This document shows positions 32,501 to 46,500 of a stretch of DNA of 64,000 nucleotides, piece after piece. How positions within the stretch are numbered: position 1 is the first letter of the stretch; every line of letters starts with the position of its first letter. A program made the translations under genes and the position numbers. Where the stretch lies: the NCBI RefSeq assembly GCF_023053635.1, contig NC_086188.1:1624501-1688500 (forward strand). The letters run 5' to 3'. The DNA is from Elgaria multicarinata webbii (Eukaryota; Chordata; Lepidosauria; Squamata; Anguidae). The notes below the pieces were generated by a model. That model did not search any database. It saw nothing but the letters and a program-made list of their open reading frames with translations, and was not told the DNA's origin.

Positions 32501-35500
32501 CACTTCCTGCCCCGGCCGTTTTGGAGGCGCAGCAGTGGGCAACGTGAGGCCCTCCACTACTTTTGGCCTGTAGCTCCCAGCATCCCTCACCATTGGCTGT
32601 GCGCTGGTGGGAGCTGCAGGCCAAGCCATGTGGTGGAAGGCCACGCGTCACTCAGCCCGGCCAAAGCACACGGTTTGGCCCGCAAACTCTGCCCCAGCAT
32701 TCTCAGCTGCAGCGGCGCCTGGGCAGCCTCCGTCGATCTGTGATGAGCTTCTAGGGCAGGGCCGATGTCCCCCTGGCTCTCTCAGGGCCCTCCCCGGCAC
32801 GGTCTCCCGGCTCAGGCAAACCACGGTAGGAATGATTGTCTGCCCCTCTGGGCTCTTGGTCAGTGGAGGGGCGCAGAGGGGCCCCATTTTCATTCCCCTT
32901 GTGGCAAGTTGGGTGTCGAGAATCTAGCTGCTTGGCGCCTTGAAAGAGTTCAGCGCTTGTTTTGCGTCTCGCATTCCGTCCCCGGCGTCGCTCCGAGGGG
33001 GCTATCCTTGCCACGTGTGTGTGTCCGTGTGTGTCCGTGTCCCTCTTCTGTCAGCCGGCCCTGGCTGGTTGATAGGGCTGCAGACACGGCCCTGGACAGA
33101 GGCAGGGTTGGACTCTCAGCCATGCTTTCGGGGGTGGTGGAGAGTTATGTGTATCCTCCGTTCATGCAGAGATGGTGAGACTCAACAGGCCTGGCCAGCA
33201 CCCACCCACCCAAAAGGAAGTAGGCACCTTAAAATGTGACCCACAATCCTTTGCAGGGTGCAGGGATCCCTCGGCAAGGCGTGACCATAAGCAGAGCTCT
33301 GATGCTGGCTCAGACCAAGAGCCCATTGCGCTCGTGCGCTGGCCACCCGACGGCCCCAACGTGAAGCCCCCAAGCAGGGCAGGCGTGCAACAGCACACAC
33401 ACACGCACACACCCATTTCCGAGGCACCCTTGGGAACGTTTGGAAACCCGGAGCTGGGGCAGGGCCCCACTGCAGAGGCCTGGCTCTCCTTGGTCAGCGG
33501 AAGTCCCCGGGCGGAGCCTTTGTGAATGGGGCGGCTGCCTTTCGTTCATGGGCTGGGCTGCCTTTGGGGAGGGGGCAGCGCTGCGTACGTTTGCTGCTCA
33601 TGCTTTTGGCCCAAGCAAAGCGGCTTGTCCCGGGACGAGCGGGGAGGGGTTTTATCGGAACCTGATCGGGGGCTCACCCCTATCACCCTGAAGAACCTCC
33701 ACAGCGCAGAAGAGCCCAAGGCAGAAATCACCTTTGCAGCTCCGTTTTTGAAAATGTTATTTATAAAATAAATTCCGGCATGCAGCCTCCAGTCCTTGCA
33801 AGCTGGTCTGGTCTCACCATGAAAGAACCTGCCACTGTTACTTCAGGCAACAGGTTTCAGAGGGGCACCATTTTTTCTTGCCTCCCATCTCTGTGTCTGC
33901 TCAAAGCTGATAAGACGGGGGGAGCTTTAATTCGTAAATTAATCAAGGGTTTTCATTTTTTAAAAATGACGGTGGCCAATTTTTCATTTTAATTGGAAGG
34001 GTGGCAATTGAAGAGCACACCGGCCCAGTGTTTTCTCATCTCTTTTGATTCTGGTGTGTTACCATAATAGGGAATGAAAGGATATATAAAAGGTGGCCGT
34101 TCCTTTTTAACCAGAAGTGACTAACACAGCATTTAGCCAACAAAGCTGCTTTGGGGCTGAGCTAGATGGTACACTTTGATACTACTGAATGTCTTCCAGG
34201 CTGTGTCTGTTTTTCAAAAATAGGTTCCAAGGCCAAGCCTTGGTTCCAGGTTCAAATTAAGCCTTTCCTCTGTGGGGAAGGCGTTCCAAGTCCGCATACG
34301 CTCAGGGGCCTAGGATGCTCAAGGGAGCGAGGGTGGTGTAGAGGGCTAGTGGGCTAGTAATAGTGAGACCGAGATTCAAATCCCTGTTCCGCCACAAAAC
34401 TCACCGCAGTGTGTCACGGTGGACCAGTCACTTTCCCTCGGCCCTTGTGTACCCTGCTGGGTTGTTGTGACGGTAAAATGGCGTGGGGGGCAGGAGAGAC
34501 ATCTGCGCTGCCTTGAGCTCCTTGAGGAAAAGCCACGATAGAAATATAACAAAACAACGTTAAAAAATAATCATTAAGTGGGCGTTCCACGTCATTTCTG
34601 TCTTCCTTCCAGCACGGAGGGCTTCTGTGCACATTGCATTTCAAAGCGTGCACTTTTATCGTCCTGTCTTCCTTCTCCTTGTGAGGAACCCAAGGCGCTG
34701 TGCGTGATCGTCGCGCTCTCCATTTTATCCTCCCAACAACCCTGTGAGGTAGGTCAGGCTGAGTCAGCCCAGAGCTCCCCAATGAGTTTCATGGCCAAGT
34801 GGGGAGTAGAACCCGGATCTCCTGACTCCCAGTCCAACCCTCTAGCCACTGCACCACACTGGCTGTGCATTTTCTTACATATAAAACCTTGTTTTTTATT
34901 GGGAGTGTCCAGGGTCTGAAAACACGGGGACTGGCTGGCATGCCTGTTGGAGAGGAGCCCTCCTTCCCTGCTGCTGCAGATGGGCTCGGTGGTTTTCCTT
35001 GTGCTGCGTGTGGCGCGGCTCCTGAGCCCCCAGCCTTGAAACATGATTTTGGGGGTTCAGCCACAGCCCCAATTAAGCCCGGGGGGTGGGGGTGGGTTTT
35101 AAACCCGGGCTCATGTTTCCTTGACATATAATCGCTGGGTCCTCGAGGGGTTTGTTTCTTCGAAGGCTGGCAGGGAGGCCGGCTCTGGAGCTGTGCGCAT
35201 CGTGGGGGGTGTGTGTGTGTGTGTGTTTTCCTGCAAAGCTGCCTTTTCCTTTCCAAGTTTTGCAAGCGAGCCCGGGGAAGGCAAGACGTGTCAAAGCTTT
35301 GTTTGTCATTTATTAAACCACAGCTTTTTTCCATCCTTGGTCATTTCCGGAGAAGGACGTTTTAGGGCTGGGGGGGGGCTTCGGCTTGGAGCTCTAACCA
35401 CACTTCTCCTGACATGAATCGTTGAAGCATGTTTTTTCTTCTTATTATTTTGGAAACTGCATTACCATGAGTGTGTGTGATTTGTTGTTCTTCCCTCCTC

Positions 35501-36647
35501 CTCCTCCTCCTCTTTTTAAAAGAAGGCCATGGGGGGGGACACCCCCCACCCTCTTTTTGGGGATATAATTTCCAGGTCAAATAAAAGCTAGCACCGCATG
35601 CATTAAAAAACAGCAACAAAACTCCACCCTACCCTGGGGCAGAAAATGGGCATTAAAGATTATGTAATCTGTTGACAGTTATTTTAATAACACGAGGCTC
35701 TGGAAAGTTCTTGTTTTCAGTATCGAATAATCTTAGTGTGTTTTCAAGATGGTAGAGGAAGAAAAACAGATGCCAGCTTGTTCAGAGGCTTAGTGAGGGC
35801 AGCATGCCAGGCAGACTGTTGCTGTTGCAGCGTTTTACTGCCTCTAAAAAGCTGCCTGATGGTCCATGTAGCCCAGTCTTGTCAACACTGACCACTAGCA
35901 ACACTCCAGTATTTCAGGCTGGAGCCATTTCCCCAGCCCTGCGTGAAGTTGCCGGGGCTGGAGTCTGGGACTTCCTGTGGGTCAGTCACATGCTGGGCCC
36001 ACTGAGCTATGGTCCCGCGCCTGCAGCCAAGCGGGCTCCTTGCTGGCCCACAGGTGCAACGTCATTTGTTGTTGTTGTTGACTTATTGCATTTCTATACT
36101 GCGCAATACGCCAAGGCTCTCTGGGCGGTTCACAACCATTACAACCATTAACTACAACAGTATCAAATAAAAATAGTCACCAACTTGAGCCCAGCAGCAG
36201 TACAGAGATCTAAAATATAGGTGCCAGATGTAATATAGAAACTGAAAGACACACATGCCTGAGAAAAGAAGGCGCTGCTGGTTCACCTGGCGCCGAAAAG
36301 AGCACGACAGGGGCGCCAGATGAGCCTCCCTGGGACGCTCTTTCCATGCCAGCGGCCAGCGGGGGTTTGGGTTTTGGCTTTTGCATTTGCCTTTCCTTGC
36401 TTTCTTTGTTTCTGCAAAGCCCCTTCGAGCAGGAGCAGCCTATCTGAGCACTTGGCATTCCAGCACCGGAAGCCTTCAAGGCCTCCTACAAGTCATTCTG
36501 TGTGGGCCTGTTTTAGATCAAGCCCTGTTGAATGTTGCGGAGCTTGTTTCTGAGTAAACACGCGTGGGGCCGTGTCCTGCGTTCGGGTCGTGTGCATTTG
36601 CAGCAGCTGAGCAGGCCGGCCGTGACGGAGGGAGGTGGCCGCCCTTG

Positions 36648-36683
<36 letters not shown>

Positions 36684-37049
36684 CCGCCTCCTCCATTTCC
36701 CCGGCCCCTCCCTGCTCCCCGATGGTTTGTCACTCCCCATCGCCTCCCATCCTTCTGTTGTCCCCACTTTTCCCCCTCCCCTAAACCCTCCCTTCCTTTT
36801 GGATGTCCAGCACTGTAAACTTAGGGTATTGTTTTAAGGAATGAACTTTAAAAAAGAAATGCCTTAATACGGACAAGAGGAACAATCCCTGCTTCCTGTG
36901 TACAGAGGAAGTCGGGCTGCATGACTGCAGGCTCTTAAAAGAATCTCGAACGATGGTTTCCCCTGCTTACCGTGGCTTCAAGAAGTCACCCGGCTTCCTG
37001 TCCTGTAATAAACTAATGATGTGAAAAAGTTTGGGGGGGGAGCTTTGAG

Positions 37050-37132
<83 letters not shown>

Positions 37133-40100
37133 AGAGGTTCAGGTATTGGATTTCAGCCTCTTTTGTATCAGGTCTCCAAACCCCTCCTGAATATAGCCCA
37201 GGTAGAGGCAGGCTTATTTTTGGACGCCGTCCCGCTAAACCTTCCCCGCTTAAGTAATCCTACCAAGCTGGTGGTGAGGGTGTGTTCTCCCTGCTTCTCC
37301 ATGGAAATGGGAGCGTGCTTGTGGCAATGTCCAGACCGCAGTCCTGAGACCTGTGGTTGCCACAAGCCTTGCTCATGTCCCAGACCCCTCACCTTGGTAA
37401 ATTTGGGGAGGCACGCGTGACTGGGTGGGGGAGCCTCCAGTTTCCGGCATTAGGAGCACAACAGGGGCCAAAGTATGTGTTGGTGTGTGCAAGCTTTTGA
37501 GTTCCACCAGACTCACCAGCCTGAGTTAAGTGAAACTCAAAACCTTGCATGCTTACATCAGACTGTGTGTTTGTTTTAACTGTGGGTGGGTGGGTGCCCG
37601 CAAGCATTTTTAAAAAATCAGTTAAAGTTGTGTGAATCTGACAATTCATCAGAGAACTACAGCCCCTGAAACACCATGGGCTGAGTTCTGTTTGCTAATG
37701 ATTTGTTGGGTAATCCAATAAAATCTAAAGATGACAGCAGCCATCTCAGAAGGCAATTCTGAATGAAACCTGAGCCTGGGTTCTTGTCGCATTCGTGCAC
37801 ACCTGCCTCCGGCCCTTGCAACATCCGTGAAACTCCCTTGGCAGGCCCTGGGAGCAGGATGGCAAAGGTGCCGTCTCAGTTTTCACCTGGGCGCTCCCTG
37901 GCACGAATTTTTTTTCTCTCAAGCTGATGATCCCTGGGGCCAAACTAGTTGTGGCGCCAATCCTGTTTCTTCCAAGTGCGAGTAGAAGGCTCAGTGGTCT
38001 TGATCCAGATCGCGTCATGGGACACGGACACGCATGATTCCAGTCCTCCGGGCTCCCATTCCGGAGCGGTGTGCTGGGGGCGGGCAGGCGGGGTACGCTT
38101 TAGAAATGAATTCGGCGCATGACCATCCGTGCAATGGCGAATGCCAGGAATGGCCTTGCGTGGGTCTTGTCTGGTTCCACTCGTTTGTTTTCTCCCAACT
38201 TTGCAAGTCAGGGAAACGGACCCTCTGGGCACCTTCTTCGGCTCCTGCCTGCCTGGCGGGCCGCACGGACGCTCGCGGAAGCGGGGCCTTTTTCGCGAGC
38301 ATCCCCTGCCCCGCCGCAGGAGTCCCTCCTGGGGAACCTGTTGTCCTGTTTTTCGATCGATGCGGTACAGCTGCCTTCCCCAGCGCTCCAGCTGTGTTGG
38401 GCTGCTACTGGCACCCCGCCCAGCCGGCAAGGGCCGAGTGTGCCGTGGTCCTCCCTGAAACGTCCCCCAGTCCTTTCCCCCGTGCGCCACGGGCCTTGCT
38501 TTGAGCGCACCCTGCCTCGGCCCGCTGGCTCGCCCTCCGCGAAGAGAGGTCTACCCGAAGGGCTCTTGAACCCAGGCTTTTCCAGCCCCTCTTCTGCTCC
38601 CTCCCGTGCGCCTCCGTCGCGGCTTGCACAGGGCAGCGAGCAGCTGAGTTGGGGCCAGGGGGGTGGGGCGGAGGGCCAAAGGGCCTTTGTGTCTGCGTTG
38701 GCCCGGTGGGGCCTGTGCTGGCGTGGCTGGGCTCTTTTCCAGGGTGGGGGACTGGGTCTCCCTCTGGTCCCTTCGGGATCAGCCGTGGGGCCCGTTGCTC
38801 CAGGCAGCCAAACCGTGGCTCTCTAGGCAATAAGGAAGCGCCGACTTGTACTTCTGCCTCCTGCGAAAGCTCTTGCAGAGGGCGTCCGTCCGTCCTTCCT
38901 TCCTTCCTTCCTTCCCTCCCTCCGGCTCCTGAGGAGTTTTTGTCTTCTCAGCAGTTTTCCTCATCTGGCTAATTTAGTGAGTTCCTCTTCTGCTTGCACA
39001 ATTGGCTGGTAACCTGGCCCGACTTGGGGCGGAGGGGGGAGGGAGGGCAAGGGAGCGAGAGAAATTCTCTCGAGATCTTCCTTTTTTATTTCCTGCGCGG
39101 CTGCAGATCTGTGTTCGTTTGGGCCGGAGAGCGCATGAGTGTGCCGGCTGTTTCCTGTGTTCTCGTGTTGAATTGTAATCATCCGTTCAGTGAAAAGGCG
39201 TCAAGGGAAGTGAGGCGGGGTGGGGTGGGGGTGGGGGGGCAGGAAAGGAGCGAGGACGGGAAGGTCCCTGTTTGCAAACCAAATCTGCAAAACTCGATTT
39301 GGCCAGGAGCGTTTGGGAGGGCAAAAATGGCCTCCAGGCGACCCCGTCCGCCTCCCAAAGCCAGGGGGGTGTTCACCAGCTCGGCTGGCTTGAGGTCCCG
39401 GCTGCTGGCCTGCCAGCGCACCCCTCTCTCCGCCCGCCTGGGCTGCATTCAAGCCACCGAACTGCCGAGCAGTCGCTGGTTGTTCGCGGCTGGCCTGGCT
39501 CCTGTGAGGCGAGTGCTGATGTGGGGGCTGAAAGAGCAGCGCCGTCCCCCTTCTCCCCGGAATGCTCGGTTGTGCAGCTGGGGGTCAGGTGTGGGGACAG
39601 TTGATGCTCTGGCCCACAACTGAGAACTCATTTCCGAGCGGGAACAGAAACCGGGGGGCGGCTTCTGATTTGCTCCCAGGAGAGCCAGCGCTCTGGCCCA
39701 CGGGCTCTTGAAGCCCTCCTGCCCAGAGGCCCGGGCAGAGTTCTCTTCTTGCCCACCTGGGCGGCTGTCTGCTCTCAGCCGGCAGTGGGAGACCTCTGGC
39801 AGGGCCTTGGCCCTCTGGCACGCCGAGGAGGAAGGGGCTAAAGAGCCCTTGGCTGGAGAGAAGCTGGCCGAGGGGGGCGGAAGGCAGGACAGTGCGTACC
39901 CCAGCAAGGGGATCTTCGCAACCCGGGGCGAGGCGTCGGGGCCAAGTGGGAAAGGCCCTGCGAGGCCGGACCAGGCCTGCGGGACGCCAGCGGCCCACCT
40001 CTAGATCGACACTGGTTAGAAGCCCCAGCCCCTGTGCCTATTTTGGCTGTCTTTTTCTGCGCACGACTGGTATTTCACATTTCTCCCTTGAGGTTAGCTT

Positions 40101-40487
40101 TGGGGCTGATGTGTTCTTCCTTTTTTCGTCCGGTCCTCTCCCCGAAAACGGTTTTGTTATGAAAGAACCGTGAGAGAGTCAGAGTGTAAGACTCTGGCTG
40201 ACAGAGGCAGCGTTTCGTCCTTGATCAAAATGAAAGTATGTGGTTTGCCGTCTTTTCTCTCTCGTTTTCTCTCAAGACTTTTTAGTAACAAAATATTTGC
40301 TCATTCATAGCCAGCATGAGAAACGCCCCACCCCACCCCACCCCTGCTCTCTTATCAATGCACAAAGGGGGCTACTCAGCCAGTCCTGGTTCCCCCCCCC
40401 AATATATGTTGAACGTCTCTTCTTCGACATGTTTCACTTAATAAGAAATTCATGTTTGATGTGGGGGGGTGGGGGGTGGGGAAGTCG

Positions 40488-40540
<53 letters not shown>

Positions 40541-43500
40541 TTTCTCTCCGTGTTGTTGCTAAACAGCTGTTTGCTATTTCAACAAGGAAGCTTTTGTGAC
40601 TGGAACTGCCCTCACAATCCAGCATTTTTATACGCGGAGGGGAAGTCCGTGGCCACGATCCAAAAGAGCTCCTTCCCGCCTGCGCACAGACTTAGCGCTT
40701 GAGTCTCCCTGGAGATTTTTTTACTTCTACCACAAAAGCCTCTGAAGCTGTATCGAGAAGGATGGTGGGTTTTTTTTTTTTTTGTCTCTCTCTTTGGGGG
40801 CGGGGGGGGAGCGAGGCGGGAAAGTTTTTTGGTGGCTTGGGAGGAGGCCGCTTCCAGCCCATGACACCCACAGTTGGTGCAGTCCAGCCCATTGGATCAG
40901 GGCCCCTTTCTTCCCACCCACCCCACCCCACCCCTTTTAAAATTAACCCAACAGATCGACTTTCATTTAAACACGTGAAAGCCTGGAGCCGTTTTTCCTC
41001 CTGGGACAATCTCCCACTTCTAGGCCTCTGGACCCTCTGCCAGATGTTCTGTATATTTATGTCCTAGGGATAGATGCATAAAGCTATAGAACAGAACCAC
41101 GTCCCTGCACTGACCCCCTCTTGGTTGTGGCTGGTAAAACCTGGAGCGAGTTAAGAATGGTGAAAGAGCTTTAAGGATACCGTGGCTGCAAAATCCCAAG
41201 TTGTCACGTCTTTATTGATTATTTATTTATTTGAAGCATTTAACGCATGCTCCTCAGCCAGAAAAGGTGCCCGGAATACCTTACATACAATTCAGATAAG
41301 CAAGATAGTGCCTGCCTACAGGTTTTAAATCTTAAAAGACATGACACAAAAGGAAAAAGGGATGAGGAGGGATGAGTCAGAAGGCAGCTGTGCGGTACCC
41401 TGAAAGAGCAACGGAAGACCGACCTGCTTTCCTTCTGTGCTTTTCCTGAGTAAATCTAGCCTCCTTCCCAAATGCCTGCGACACCAGGGAAGAGCTGAGT
41501 CAACTGCGTGTTTTAAAAATGGTGCACAAAGATGAGCTGAATTCTGAGACTTGTAAGACCTGGAGGCAGAAAGGGAGCAAAATGTATCCACCACGTTTGC
41601 CTCACCTGTTCTACCTGTGGCAGGACCCTGTAGCTCCTCCTGCCTCTGACTCTTCGAGCATATATCCCTAAGAGCTAGGCACGTCCTTCCTTTTGAGATT
41701 CTGGGCCTACCCCGTTCTCTCTTCCTATGAAATTGCGATGCGGGTGCAGTCTGGCCTCCTGGCCGGCTTTCCAGGACTCCAGCCTCTCGCTCTCTTTTGG
41801 GGAGAAGCGGATTGCTGTGATTTGTTTACAAAATCCGTTAAACCCTTCCCCCCCCCCACCTCCGCCCCCTTGGTCAACCAGGGCTCATAACAGCTGAAGG
41901 AAAGGCATCCTAATACATATCCATAAAGCTACATCGATAAAAACAGTGCACGTACAATTTAAATCATTTAATTTCTTGATTCCTAAAGGACGTTCCAAAA
42001 GTCTCGCCTTCTCTGAAACATTTTGGTTGCCCGGCCCTGCTGAATCAAGCCTCTCCCCGTGGAAGCCAGGACTGTTATGCTGGGACTTGCCCCATTGTCC
42101 ATTGTTGGGGGGTGGGGGTGGCTCCAGGGCCACAGAGCCCTGGGTTTTAGCCCCCAGGGCCAGCTGTAGCGGTTCCATTGAACCTAAGAGAAGAGCGCAT
42201 TTTACTCATTGGCGAAGGGGCGGGGGGCGGGGGGCGGGGGAAGCCCTCTGCACATTCTCAACCATGCTCTCATTCTTGTTTGAACTCCAGGCAGTGATGA
42301 CTAGAAACTTGATTGGGCTTTTCTAGTTGGGGCTGGCACTCCTTAGAGAGCTGCTTTCTAGAGCTCCGAGGCGCTTGCCCAGTGCCGTGGCAGAACGGGT
42401 CAGTGGGTAAAGCTACAGGGGAACACTTTTCTTTTTCCTTTTCCTTTCCTTTCCTTTTTCCTAAAGCTTTTAAAACTTGATTTTGTTCTGACTTTATACT
42501 GTTAGTTTTACCCTACCCTGTGCCTGTTTACCCTACCCTGTGCCTGTTTGCATTCTCTTCCCCTCTTTATTGTTTTATTATGGTTTTATTAGAATGTAAG
42601 CCTATGCGGCAGGGTCTTGCTATTTACTGTTTTACTCTGTACAGCACCATGTACACTGATGGTGCTATATAAATAAATAAATAATAATAACAAGGCCTCT
42701 GTGGGAGGGAGGTGTGTCTCTTGTAGCGGGCGCCTGGGGCAGCCAAGCACAGCCGCTCTCTTTCCCCTCACCCTGGGGTGGGGGTGGGGGGCTGGAAAGC
42801 GGCAGGTGCCGTTTTTGCTGCGGAGGGGTAAAGCTCCTTTCGTGGTGCAGCCGTGGCCCGGCCCGGCCTTTGGTGCCTGCAGCCTGGAGCTGGGGAGACG
42901 TTCCCAGGGAGCCCAGGCCACGTCAGCCACCTTCTCGGTGGGATGCATCGTTTCCCTTTCTTCCTTCCTTTCTTCCTTTCTTCCTTTCTTCTTTTTTCAA
43001 CGCACCTTTTTCTTTCTCTTAATTTGTGCCCCGGTCCTCCCTCCCCGCTCCGTTTCTCAGTTCTGGGCAGCTTTGAGGTTCTTCTTTCTCTGAACTGCGA
43101 CTTCTTGGAACTCGTTCCTCTTCTCCGCTCCGGAAGGAGCACGTGGCAGAGCAGCAGGTTCTGACTTGAAGGGCAGTGCTGCTTAGTGGGTGCAGCCGAT
43201 CGCCCCAGATTTCCTTTATTAAAAAATGTATCGTGGCTTTTCACATCCATCCCACATGTGAAGGGCACAATCCTCGGCACGCCGGCTGGGGAACGCTGGG
43301 AGTTTTAGGACTTTCCCCCTGCCTGAGCTTGTGCAGGACTGACCCCGTTCATCAACCCGCTCTGCTAATAGGGAGTGGTTCTTTTCTTTCTCTTGGGTAG
43401 ATCGAGCTGTTTGCTTCACAGGCCCTGGATGCCTTGAAGACGTTGCTTTCAGTGAGCCTTGGTGGCGGAGGGCTTCTAGCTCCTAGGCACGCCTTGAAAG

Positions 43501-46500
43501 GTGCTAGTGAAGGAGATGAATGGGGCTGCGAGGTTTTGCTTCGTTGTCTTTTGAGAGGCAGAGCGGTGGGGAAATCTGCTCCGATGTTGGCTCCCCTCTG
43601 CCCAGGTGCTGCCCTTGGCAGGTATTGCACAAATGTGATTCACTTCCTGCGAGGACGCGCTGTGTGACAGAGGCAGCGGCAGACTCTCCTTTGCTGGAGG
43701 ATTCTAAGCAGAGGCTGCAGAGGCACCTGTGAGGGTTGCTGCTGCAGCAGCAGGGGATTTCCTGCCTTGGCATGGGGTTGGGATGGATGACCCTTGGGGT
43801 CCCTTCCAGCTCTGGCAAGGTGCTAGCTGGAGTCCCTGCATAAAGGATGTTCCCCTGAAATTTCCTTCTGCTTGGAGACGTGGGGAGTGCAGAATTATAT
43901 TACCCCCACCCCCAACCTGGTGCCTTCCACATACATTGGGCTACAACTCTCATCAGCCCCAGCCAGCATGGTCAGGGATGATGGGGGTTGTAGTCCAGCC
44001 GGTTGGGCCGGGCTGGTCCACTCTGAGTGTCTTCTCTAAGCCTGGCTATCCAAGAGACCTTTGAGAGGCAAAGCGGGCGTCCCCTGCGCTGCGCTCTCTC
44101 CCCTGCTTGGCTCGCTTCCGGATTGCCCCTTGGTCACTCCAAAGTGTGACGGAGCGTAGGCAGAAAGGGACGGGTGTTCGGGTGCTGGCCTCCGTTTATA
44201 ATACACTTGGGGCTCAGTCTGGAGCCGTTCTGGGGGCTCAAAATGCATTTCACGTCCACGATTGCGCCCTGGTTTTCCAAAGGAGAGCCCAGCGTTTCCG
44301 AATTGTGACATTTCATGTGGCCATTGAGGGTCCCGGTGGCCTTTCTGGTTCCGTGGGCAGTCCATAGAATCACGAAGCCCCACTGTTGCGGCTGCTTCCC
44401 TCCCGTCCTCTCGTCCGCTGCGGCTCCGCTCCAGATTGCTTGGGCGGCTGGCGCGCCATTTCGGATTTCCTCTTGGGCTTGTTTTCATGCAAGCTCTTCA
44501 GCCCGGGGACTTCTAAGAACTGTCAGATAGGAGTTTCTTTCCGTGTCTCTGGGCACCCGGGGGGGGGGGAGGGACCCGGGCTGGGGGGGAGCGGCCCTGA
44601 TGCTGTGCATGCAGACGGCCCGGTTCAGTCCCCTTTAAAAAGGGCTGGGCAGCAGGTGATGGTGGTGGGGAAAGACCCTCCTCTGCTTGAGCCCCAAGAG
44701 AGCTACTGCCAGTCAGAGCAGGCAGTCCTGGGTGAGATAGGCCTATCACAGCAAAGCACATTCGGCCATTGAATGCTTCAGTACATTGACTTTTTCTGCA
44801 TGATGGCTTCTGGGCAGGAGCAGTCTATCTGAAACATTGGAAGACCCCTTATTCCAGGTTGGCCCATTGGACTACCTTGCCCAGCCCTGCCTATTCCGAC
44901 TCCCCGTTTGTTGGCTGCCTTATCCTTCTAATTGCAGGTGCCCTGGATTTGAACCCAGCACCTTCTTCATATAAGGCATGCACCACTGAGCTGCAGGCCG
45001 TTTGGGCTGCTCTGCCTCTAAACTCCCCCAGATGAGTAGGGGCAGGGGGTACAACTGGGCGCCTTCCCCACGCAAAGAGAAGCGTTCACTCAGAAACCAG
45101 GCCAGGAAGGGCAAAATTCTCACCACCCACATGTGGCGTGTGGCAGTTTCTCTCCCTCCCCCCTCCCCCCCGGGCAAGCTGGATCCAGGCTGACTTCTAT
45201 GGTGGCGGGGGCCCTGGGTCAGCCCTGGCCTCTGAAACGGCCCCATTAACGTGTTCAGTGTTCTGGGGGGCATGGGTGACGGCGGCAGCAGGGCCTAGCG
45301 TCCCACCACAAATCCTCTGAACATCATTTCACCCACCCACTGACCCACTTCTTTGGTGGGGCAGGCAGAGGACATGAAAGCTGCGTGCCGTGGAAGTGTC
45401 TGCCTGTGGGGTGGGGGTTTGTCATAGTGAAATCAGTGCTGCTTTTGACACTTGCGTCCTGCCCGTGTGGTTGAATTTTGAGCATCCGTTTCCTCCCTCC
45501 CTCCCTCCCACCCCACCCCACCCCACCCCAAAATCTGATCTAGCAGGTTTCCGTGTTTTTAGGACTGCCGACTGGCATGAAGAATTTTTAGCAGGTGAAT
45601 CTCTCCTGCCATGTTCCCCCACTCCTTGAATCAACCCTTTCGAGATCTCTAGATCCACTCCAGCTGTGGGAGGGCAGAACTGCTCGACTCCCGCGGCCCC
45701 AAACGTGTGCGAGGCGCTTTGGCTTGCCATGGAAGTGGCGGGTTTCAGCTGGAGAACCGGCGGCGTCTGTCTCCCGCCTTCCTCATCCGGCCCGTCTCTC
45801 TCCCTTGGCTTGGCCTCCCGAAGAGGGCAACTCAGAGCGAGCGGAAGGGCTGGCCCTGGGGGCTCCCGGGGGCGGGGGGAGACAGGTCGCCGGCCAGCGG
45901 AATTCTGGCCTTGCTTTGCGGCAACGGGAATTGATGCTGCTGGCCGGCGACTCCTGTTTCGTTTCGTTTTTCCTTGCCCCGTTTTAAGGAGGAAAAGGCG
46001 GAGCGGCTGCTAGGACTCTGTGGCCGCGCGGTTCTTTCTTTTTTGAAGACCCCCGTGATACCATGTCCTTGTTCGCCAGGCCCGAGAGGCCCGAGCGTCC
46101 GGAAATAAACAGAGCGGCCAAAGTTTCTGGAGGGCAGCTAGGAAGAGCTGGGAGGAGGGGGGCTTTTTGCGCTGGACGGCTGGCTTCCTTGAGGCTCTCG
46201 CCGTGACCTCTGGGCCTGCTCAGCCTGCTGCTGGACTCCAGCGCTTCAAGGGCAGCTTGGAAGCCGCTCTGCTTTCCCTTCCGAGGGTTCTGTAGCTCCC
46301 AGCCGCACTTGGGCCAGACTGCCCTTCGAACAGAGGACTGCCCCCTGTAAAGTAGGGCGCAGAGCCCGCCTCTGGCTCCTGCTTGTGGGTTTGCTCTTGC
46401 CCCTTCTTTGGCCGTGTGCGCGTGTGTGCGCGCGTGTGTCTTCTCCCCCACCATACTTCAATCTGGGTGTAACTCACGAGGATTTTTGGTACCAGCCTTT

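Noticed and set aside
36646-36686. (GCCT)10 as a disease-type CCTG expansion in a named gene
   Set aside because: It is a plain intronic tetranucleotide run in SH2B3 and is not in CNBP. The length is ordinary.
38119-38826. 235-codon plus-strand open frame in a CpG-rich intronic stretch
   Set aside because: Several other frames are equally open on both strands. No family resemblance and no conserved start.
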